A DNA stretch of 18,843 nt from Pseudomonadota bacterium (lineage in GTDB: Bacteria > Myxococcota > Myxococcia > Myxococcales > Myxococcaceae), in contig JAFAAN010000106.1 of the NCBI GenBank assembly GCA_023426545.1, positions 1 to 18,843 of the forward strand, written 5' to 3'. The notes below the pieces were generated by a model, which was not told the origin of the DNA, searched no databases, and saw only the letters and a program-made list of their open reading frames with translations. The position numbers and the translations under genes were made by a program. Numbering within the stretch: the stretch's first letter is position 1; every line of letters starts with the position of its first letter. Positions 14,094 to 18,843 of this stretch are shown here, piece by piece.

Positions 14094-14375
14094 CTACCAG
14101 TTCTTCACGGACTTGAGGTCGAAGACGTCCGGGTAGCCGTTGGCGCGCAGGTGATGAGCGGCCTGCGCGCTGCGGCCTCCGGCGGCGCAGTACACCACCA
14201 CGGGCGTGCCGGGCGGCCCGACCTCGGCCAGCCGCCGGGGCAGCTCCTGCACGGGGATGTTCCGGGCGGGCTCCGGGTGCCCTTCCTGGAATTCCTGCGG
14301 CGTTCGCACATCCAGCAGCACCGCGCCTTCGGCGACGAGCTGCCGGGCCTTCTCCGAGAGTTCCTGAGGCGTCAT
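14094..14375 (-). CDS. Single-domain rhodanese-like sulfurtransferase
   Basis: A 93-aa protein carrying one rhodanese domain, the size of GlpE/PspE-type enzymes. LLDVRTPQEFQEGH (20-33) is the conserved front motif, and the active-site loop is YCAAGGRSA with catalytic Cys63 and Arg68, so it should be able to carry a persulfide. It has no signal peptide and is presumably cytoplasmic. The ATG at 14375 has only a weak GAG-G upstream. It is divergent from the Gre-like gene, with 86 bp between the starts. The sulfur donor and acceptor are not indicated by the neighbours. Confidence 0.9.
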   Translation of the reverse strand: MTPQELSEKARQLVAEGAVLLDVRTPQEFQEGHPEPARNIPVQELPRRLAEVGPPGTPVVVYCAAGGRSAQAAHHLRANGYPDVFDLKSVKNW

Positions 14376-14443
14376 GCCCCCACTCTAAGGCCGGCGGCGG
14401 CGCGGTGGCCCTGCCGAAAACTGGAGGTGTCGGCCGTGGACGC

Positions 14444-14449
14444 TACAGT
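14444..14449 (+). promoter_or_regulatory. Possible -10 element of the Gre-like gene
   Basis: TACAGT lies 12 bases before the ATG at 14462, and no Shine-Dalgarno separates them. If it is a real -10, the transcript would have almost no leader. The -35 region is not recognisable, so this is a weak call. Confidence 0.22.
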
Positions 14450-14461
14450 CCTGTACCACCC

Positions 14462-14977
14462 ATGCAACTCGACAAGCATGCACTCCTGGGCCAGCTCGCC
14501 GAGCGCCTCCAGCAGAGCGACCGGCTGGCCCATCGCGCCGAGGCCGACGCCCGCGAGGCGGCGCGCAGCCTGGCCACGGAGTCCGAGAAGAAGGAAGACG
14601 GGCGCGCCGCGCTGGAGTTCGGGAGCCTCGCCACCGGGCAGGCCCAGCGCGCGCGGCGGGTCCAGGAGGAGCTCCAGGCGCTGATGAAGTTCAGCGAGGG
14701 AGCGCTGCCGCGCTTCATCCGGCAGGGGCCGGTGGGGCTGGGCGCCATCGTGGACGTCAGCACGGAGGACGAGGACGGCTTCTCCGAGCGCACCTTCTTC
14801 GTGCTGCCCGCCGGCGCGGGCACCGAGCTGACGGGCCCCGGGGGCGACGGCTTCCTGTCCGTCATCACCCCGGCCTCGCCCGTGGGCAGGGCCCTCATGG
14901 GCCGCAAGGCGGGCGACACCGTGGAGGTGACGCTGGCGGGCGAGGTTCGCGAATGGACGGTGCTCGAGGTCGCATGA
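14462..14977 (+). CDS. GreA/GreB-family transcription elongation factor-like protein
   Basis: A 171-aa protein. The second half (about 88-171) fits the Gre C-terminal FKBP-like domain: GLGAIVDVSTEDEDGF, TFFVLPAGAGTEL, VITPASPVGRALMGRKAGDTVEV and a final strand TVLEVA. The first 80 residues are an Ala/Glu/Arg-rich helical hairpin expected to enter the RNA polymerase secondary channel. Its tip (SEKKEDGRAALEF, 41-53) has acidic Glu45 and Asp46, but not the GDxxENAEY pattern of GreA. It may act as a paralogue that binds polymerase with altered cleavage activity, as known for other Gre homologues. I chose the ATG at 14462 because the sequence before it (back to 14405) is unlike the family; no clear Shine-Dalgarno exists. 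Confidence 0.8.
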   Translation: MQLDKHALLGQLAERLQQSDRLAHRAEADAREAARSLATESEKKEDGRAALEFGSLATGQAQRARRVQEELQALMKFSEGALPRFIRQGPVGLGAIVDVSTEDEDGFSERTFFVLPAGAGTELTGPGGDGFLSVITPASPVGRALMGRKAGDTVEVTLAGEVREWTVLEVA

Positions 14978-15048
14978 TGTCGTGCCCTTGACGAATGCCC
15001 GGGGGGCAGTAGCACCGAAGGCGCCCGCCGCGCGTGAATCCGAGAAAG

Positions 15049-17565
15049 ATGTCTTCTTCGTCTTCACCGCAAATCCAGGCACAGCCTCTGCCCCCACCGC
15101 TGCCGCTCACCTGGCCCGCCGCCGTCGTGGGCCTGATGTTCGGCGTGCTGATGACGTACGTCCCGTACGAGTTCCGGGTGGCCTCGTTCCGGCCGCTCTA
15201 CCCGTACGTGCGCCTGCTGGGCGTCACCTACCTGGCGGGCAGCATCCTCCTCATGGGGGCGCTGCTGTACCCGCGGGCGCCGCGCTGGCTGGACGTGACG
15301 GGGCGCCTGCTGCTGGGCGCGGCCATGGCCCTGTACTGGTGGGTGCTCAACGTGCTGCCCGGCAGCTTCACGGGCATCCTCCTGTACCCGGTGCTCTTCG
15401 GCGGCGTGGTGCTGGAGGCGTGGCCCTCCCTGCGCCAGCGGCCCGTGCTGCGCACCTTCGCGGCGCTCACCGGCGCGGCGTTCGGCGTGGCCATGCTGGT
15501 GATACCCGAGCGCTTCCCGCTGTCCGTCTACGCGCACCTCTCGCCCCTGCGGCCCCTGGTGGGCCTGCTCTTCGCCCTCTGCGGCGTGGGGGTGCTGCTG
15601 CCCTCGCACCGGCTCCACCGCCAGCTGCCGGCGCTGCTGATGGGCGGCCTGGCGGTGCCCTTCGCGCTGCTCGCCTACGCCCTGGGCCGGGGCGCGTCCT
15701 GGCTGGGGGCCAGCGTGTACGCGGTGCTCACGCTGGCGTGCCTCGCCCAGGCGCTCGACTGGCGGCCGCGCGCGCCGCGCACGGTGGGGTGGAAGCTGCT
15801 ACGCGGATTGGCCTTCGCGGGGCTGGTGCCCCTGCTGGCGCTGGGGGCCCTGGCCGCCTTCCTGGCGCAGAAGGCCATCGAGCAGCAGGTGCGCGACGAC
15901 ACGCAGCGCGCCGCCGCGGGCGAGGCCGACTTCCTGCGCCGCTATCTGGACGACACCGCCGAGTCGCTGGCGCTGATGCTGGAGTCCCCCGGCTTCCGCG
16001 CCGCCTTCGTGTCCGGTGAGCGCGAGCGGCTGGAGCCCTACCTCGTCAACCTGGCGGCCCAGGCGCGGGCCTTCGACGCGGCCCTGGTGGTGGACACGCA
16101 GGGCACGGTGCTGGCCGCGTCGCCGCAGGTGGACGGCTGGAACCTGTCCCCGCGCGACTTCCTGCCCACGTCCTTCACCCACGGCGCCGAGGTGTCCCCG
16201 CCCTTCATCCGCCCGCCGGGCCAGCCCCTGGTCGCGGTGACGCAGCCCTTCCGCCAGGACGGCGAGGTGCGCGGCATGCTGGTGGGCCTGCTGTCCCTGG
16301 AGCGCCTGAGCCAGCACACCACGCCGGCCTCGCGGCGCTTCCGCGTGCAGGTGCTGGACCGGCGCGGCCTCAAGGTGCTGCGGGACACCGCGCCGGGCGC
16401 GCCGCTCCTGGGCGAGGCGCACCTGCCGGAGGCGCTGACGCTGGAGCTGGTGCGCCCCGGCAACGGCGTGCTGGAGGCCTTCGACGCGGCCGACCGGCGC
16501 ATGCTCGCCGCCGAGGCCCCGGTGGACGGCACCGAGTGGAGCGTGCTGGTGACGCAGGAGCTGATGGTGGCCTACGCGGCGATTACCCGCATGAGCGCCG
16601 CGGTGGTGGGGCTGGTGGTGCTGGGCGTCCTCATGGCGCTGGTGCTGTCACAGCTCGTCGCCCGCGACATCATCCGCCGCCTGGACCGCCTGCGCGCCGC
16701 CACCGCCGCGCTGACCGCGGGCGACTGGGCGCAGCGCGTGGAGGTGGAGGAGGACGACGAGCTGGGCGAGCTGGCGCGCGGCTTCAACGAGATGGCGGCG
16801 CGCACCGGCGCCACCCAGACGGAGCTGAAAGAGGCCGTGCGCGCGCGGGAGGAGTTCCTCAGCGTGGCCAGCCACGAGCTGCGCACGCCGCTCACCCCGC
16901 TCAAGGGCTTCGCCGCGCTCACGCTCCAGCGGCTGGAGAAGGGCGGGGACTTCCCCGAGCGCGAGCGGCTGCTCAAGGCGCTGCGCTCCATGGCCCGGCA
17001 GACGGAGCGCCTGGCGCGGCTGGTGGATGACCTGCTGGACACCGCCCGCATCCAGGGCGGGCGGCTGGAGCTGGAGCGCAAGCGGCTGAACCTGGTGCCG
17101 CTGCTGGGCGAGGTGGTGGAGCGCTTCGAGCTGCGCACCGAGGCGGGCATCACCTTCGAGCTCCAGGTCCCCGGCCACGCCGTGGAGGGGGACTGGGACG
17201 CGCTCCGCCTGGAGCAGGTGTTCACCAACCTGGTCAGCAACGCCGTGCGCTACTCGCCCCACGGCGGCGCGGTGCGCCTGTCGCTGGAGGAGGCGGAGGA
17301 CCACGTGCTGCTGCGCGTGCGCGACGAGGGCATCGGCATCCCCCCGGAGAACGTGGCGGACCTGTTCCGGCCCTTCGCGCGCGCGTCCAACGCGCAGGCG
17401 CGGCACTTCGGCGGGCTGGGGCTGGGCCTCTTCATCTGCCGCGAAATCGTGGAGCGGCACGGCGGCGCCATCTGGGCGGAGAGCCCGGGCCCCCAGCGCG
17501 GCAGCAGCTTCCACGTCCGGCTGCCCCGCAGCACCGGGCCCGCGGTGCCCGCGAGCGCGGCCTGA
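15049..17565 (+). CDS. Membrane sensor histidine kinase (multi-TM, Cache-like, HAMP, HisKA, HATPase)
   Basis: An 838-aa two-component sensor. The ATG at 15049 has GAGAAAG close upstream; an in-frame GTG at 15034 is the alternative. Residues 23-237 hold about eight hydrophobic helices. A further helix (253-274) leads into a predicted periplasmic Cache-like domain (275-510; ALVVDTQGTVLAAS, VTQPFRQDGEVRGMLVGLLSL), and another helix follows (514-535). The HAMP domain is at about 536-590. The H-box FLSVASHELRTPLTPLKG carries phospho-acceptor His609, the N-box is TNLVSNAVRYSP (Asn731), and the ATP-lid boxes are DEGIGIPPENV and GGLGLGLFICREI. No receiver domain is fused and no response regulator gene is in the window, so it is an orphan here. 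The signal is unknown; the multi-helix front end suggests membrane or lipophilic sensing. Confidence 0.92.
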   Translation: MSSSSSPQIQAQPLPPPLPLTWPAAVVGLMFGVLMTYVPYEFRVASFRPLYPYVRLLGVTYLAGSILLMGALLYPRAPRWLDVTGRLLLGAAMALYWWVLNVLPGSFTGILLYPVLFGGVVLEAWPSLRQRPVLRTFAALTGAAFGVAMLVIPERFPLSVYAHLSPLRPLVGLLFALCGVGVLLPSHRLHRQLPALLMGGLAVPFALLAYALGRGASWLGASVYAVLTLACLAQALDWRPRAPRTVGWKLLRGLAFAGLVPLLALGALAAFLAQKAIEQQVRDDTQRAAAGEADFLRRYLDDTAESLALMLESPGFRAAFVSGERERLEPYLVNLAAQARAFDAALVVDTQGTVLAASPQVDGWNLSPRDFLPTSFTHGAEVSPPFIRPPGQPLVAVTQPFRQDGEVRGMLVGLLSLERLSQHTTPASRRFRVQVLDRRGLKVLRDTAPGAPLLGEAHLPEALTLELVRPGNGVLEAFDAADRRMLAAEAPVDGTEWSVLVTQELMVAYAAITRMSAAVVGLVVLGVLMALVLSQLVARDIIRRLDRLRAATAALTAGDWAQRVEVEEDDELGELARGFNEMAARTGATQTELKEAVRAREEFLSVASHELRTPLTPLKGFAALTLQRLEKGGDFPERERLLKALRSMARQTERLARLVDDLLDTARIQGGRLELERKRLNLVPLLGEVVERFELRTEAGITFELQVPGHAVEGDWDALRLEQVFTNLVSNAVRYSPHGGAVRLSLEEAEDHVLLRVRDEGIGIPPENVADLFRPFARASNAQARHFGGLGLGLFICREIVERHGGAIWAESPGPQRGSSFHVRLPRSTGPAVPASAA

Positions 17566-17572
17566 GCGCGCG

Positions 17573-18843
17573 TCAGGGGGCCGAGGGCTCCGGGGCGGCG
17601 TGCGCCGTCAGCCACTCCGCGGGGATGTCGCCGCGCGGCAGCTCCAGCACGAAGACGGAGCCCCGGCCGGGCTCGCTGGTGGCGCGCACCGAGCCCCCGA
17701 AGGCCTCCACAATCTGCCGGGTGATGTAGAGCCCCAACCCCAGGCCGCCGTAGTGCCGGTCGGACACCGCGCGCTCGAAGCGCTCGAAGATGCGCGGCAG
17801 GTCCTCCGCGGAGATGCCGATGCCGCCGTCGCGCACCGTGAGGCGGGCGGTGAGCCCCTCCGCCTCCACCGCCACGCGCACGGGGTGGCCGGCGCCGTAC
17901 TTCAGCGCGTTGGACAGCAGGTTGGTCACCACCTGCTCCAGCCGCAGCCGGTCCCAGCGGCCCATGACGGGCACCGGCGCGTGCAACTCCAGCTCGCACT
18001 GGAGCTGCGAGGCGGACGGCGCGAAGCGGAAGACGATGTCCGCCGCCACGCTGGCCAGGTCCATCTCCTCCACCTCCAGCTTCAAGCGGCCGGCGGTGAT
18101 TCGCGACACGTCGAGCAGGTTGTCCACCAGGTTCGTCAGCCTGCGCACCTGGCGCTGCACCACCTCCAGCGTCTCCGACACGCGCTCGGCGGACACCGGC
18201 AGGTGGTGCGCGGCCATGCCGTCCACCTGCCGTTGCAGCAGCTGCACCTTGAGGTGCAGCGGCGTCAGCGGCGTCTTCAATTCGTGGCTGGCGATGCCCA
18301 GGAACTCGTCGCGCAGGCGCACCGCCTCGCGCGCTTCCCGGAGGAGCTGCGCGTTGTCCACGGCGAGCGCGGTGCGGCGGGCCACCTCCTCCGCCAGCCG
18401 CGACTCCTCCCCGCTGAAGTCCCGCGCCGCGTCCGCGCGGAAGAGCGCCAGCGTGCCGATGACGCGCTCGCGCGCCACCAGCGGCGCGCCCAGGTAGCAG
18501 CGCGGGGCCAGCCCCCGCAGCAGCCGCGCGTGCCTCGCGTCGCGCGCCGCGGCCTCCAGCTGGGCCTCCGTCACCCGCAGCCGCTCCAGCGGCCCCGTGC
18601 CGAACAGCGGCAGCACGCGCACCGGCGGCAGCAGATAATCGCGCAGCACCTCCTCCAGCCAGGCGTGGCGCTCCGGCTCGGCGTGCCACGACGCCACCGG
18701 GCGCGGCGCCTCGCCGGGCGCGCCCAGGTACAGCACCGCGGCGTCCGCCAGCGCGGGCACCAGCAGTTGGAGCAGCCGCGGGGCGGCCGCTTCATCGAAC
18801 GCGGCGCCCAGCAGCGCGCCGGCCTCCGCCAGCAGCCGCGAGG
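17573..18843 (-). CDS. GAF-domain sensor histidine kinase, N-terminus beyond the window
   Basis: At least 422 residues are visible and the frame is still open at the window edge, so the start is not seen. The GTG at 18760 lies inside the GAF domain and is not a credible start. The visible part begins with a GAF domain (LLQLLVPALADAAVLYL...CYLGAPLVARERVIGTLALF), then a helix linker and the H-box FLGIASHELKTPLTPL (His codon 18284-18286). The N-box is TNLLSNALKYG, and the ATP boxes are VRDGGIGISAEDL and YGGLGLGLYITRQI. All catalytic motifs are intact. It looks soluble in the visible part. It converges on the membrane kinase with 7 bp between stops; the pair share similar kinase cores, so a duplication in this locus is possible. 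Confidence 0.92.
   Translation of the reverse strand, partial: SRLLAEAGALLGAAFDEAAAPRLLQLLVPALADAAVLYLGAPGEAPRPVASWHAEPERHAWLEEVLRDYLLPPVRVLPLFGTGPLERLRVTEAQLEAAARDARHARLLRGLAPRCYLGAPLVARERVIGTLALFRADAARDFSGEESRLAEEVARRTALAVDNAQLLREAREAVRLRDEFLGIASHELKTPLTPLHLKVQLLQRQVDGMAAHHLPVSAERVSETLEVVQRQVRRLTNLVDNLLDVSRITAGRLKLEVEEMDLASVAADIVFRFAPSASQLQCELELHAPVPVMGRWDRLRLEQVVTNLLSNALKYGAGHPVRVAVEAEGLTARLTVRDGGIGISAEDLPRIFERFERAVSDRHYGGLGLGLYITRQIVEAFGGSVRATSEPGRGSVFVLELPRGDIPAEWLTAHAAPEPSAP

Overview
This window is very GC-rich, with strong G/C preference at third codon positions. Long antisense shadow frames run opposite most genes. The gene content is that of a myxobacterium, probably in Myxococcaceae: several lipoproteins, large multi-domain sensor kinases, an ECF41-type sigma factor, a sigma-54-type promoter and secreted or surface hydrolases. 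I assign the lineage from content and composition; there is no rRNA or tRNA gene here to fix it.

Left part (1-4500). A short-chain dehydrogenase (150-896, +) converges on a large TPR/Slt70-like lytic transglycosylase (963-3359, -). Divergent from the latter, across 289 bp holding stacked AT-rich palindromes, is a small lipoprotein (3649-4368, +). It is made almost wholly of six 34-residue His/Cys repeats resembling half an EGF module, and probably binds metal.

Middle part (4500-9050), the accessory and most unusual section. A protein resembling the M91 (NleD/HopH/XopG) effector-type zinc protease (4529-5500, -) has a well-formed sigma-54 promoter and an 18-bp dyad about 140 bp upstream of the predicted start of transcription. 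About 900 bp without a convincing gene follow. Next comes a subtilisin-family protease without a signal peptide (6981-8405, -) and, just downstream of it, a 138-aa protein whose C-terminal half looks like a detached protease propeptide (I9-like) chaperone or inhibitor. A doubtful small ORF overlaps the protease start by ATGA.

Right part (9050-18843), more ordinary. It holds a divergent Lgt-like prolipoprotein diacylglyceryl transferase and a class I methyltransferase (both +). These converge on a two-gene operon of an FAD-dependent oxidoreductase and an ECF41 sigma factor (-). A lipoprotein alpha/beta hydrolase (+) converges on a single-domain rhodanese (-). A divergent GreA/GreB-type factor and a multi-TM Cache/HAMP histidine kinase (+) follow, and the kinase converges, with 7 bp between stop codons, on a GAF-domain histidine kinase (-) cut by the window edge. 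Most convergent gene pairs are separated by short perfect GC-rich hairpins, consistent with bidirectional terminators. I see no CRISPR array, insertion sequence, integrase, tRNA or rRNA.

The genes do not form one pathway. The parts that look functionally linked are the protease plus propeptide-like protein, the oxidoreductase plus ECF41 sigma factor, and possibly the diacylglyceryl transferase with the lipoprotein substrates of the same cell.
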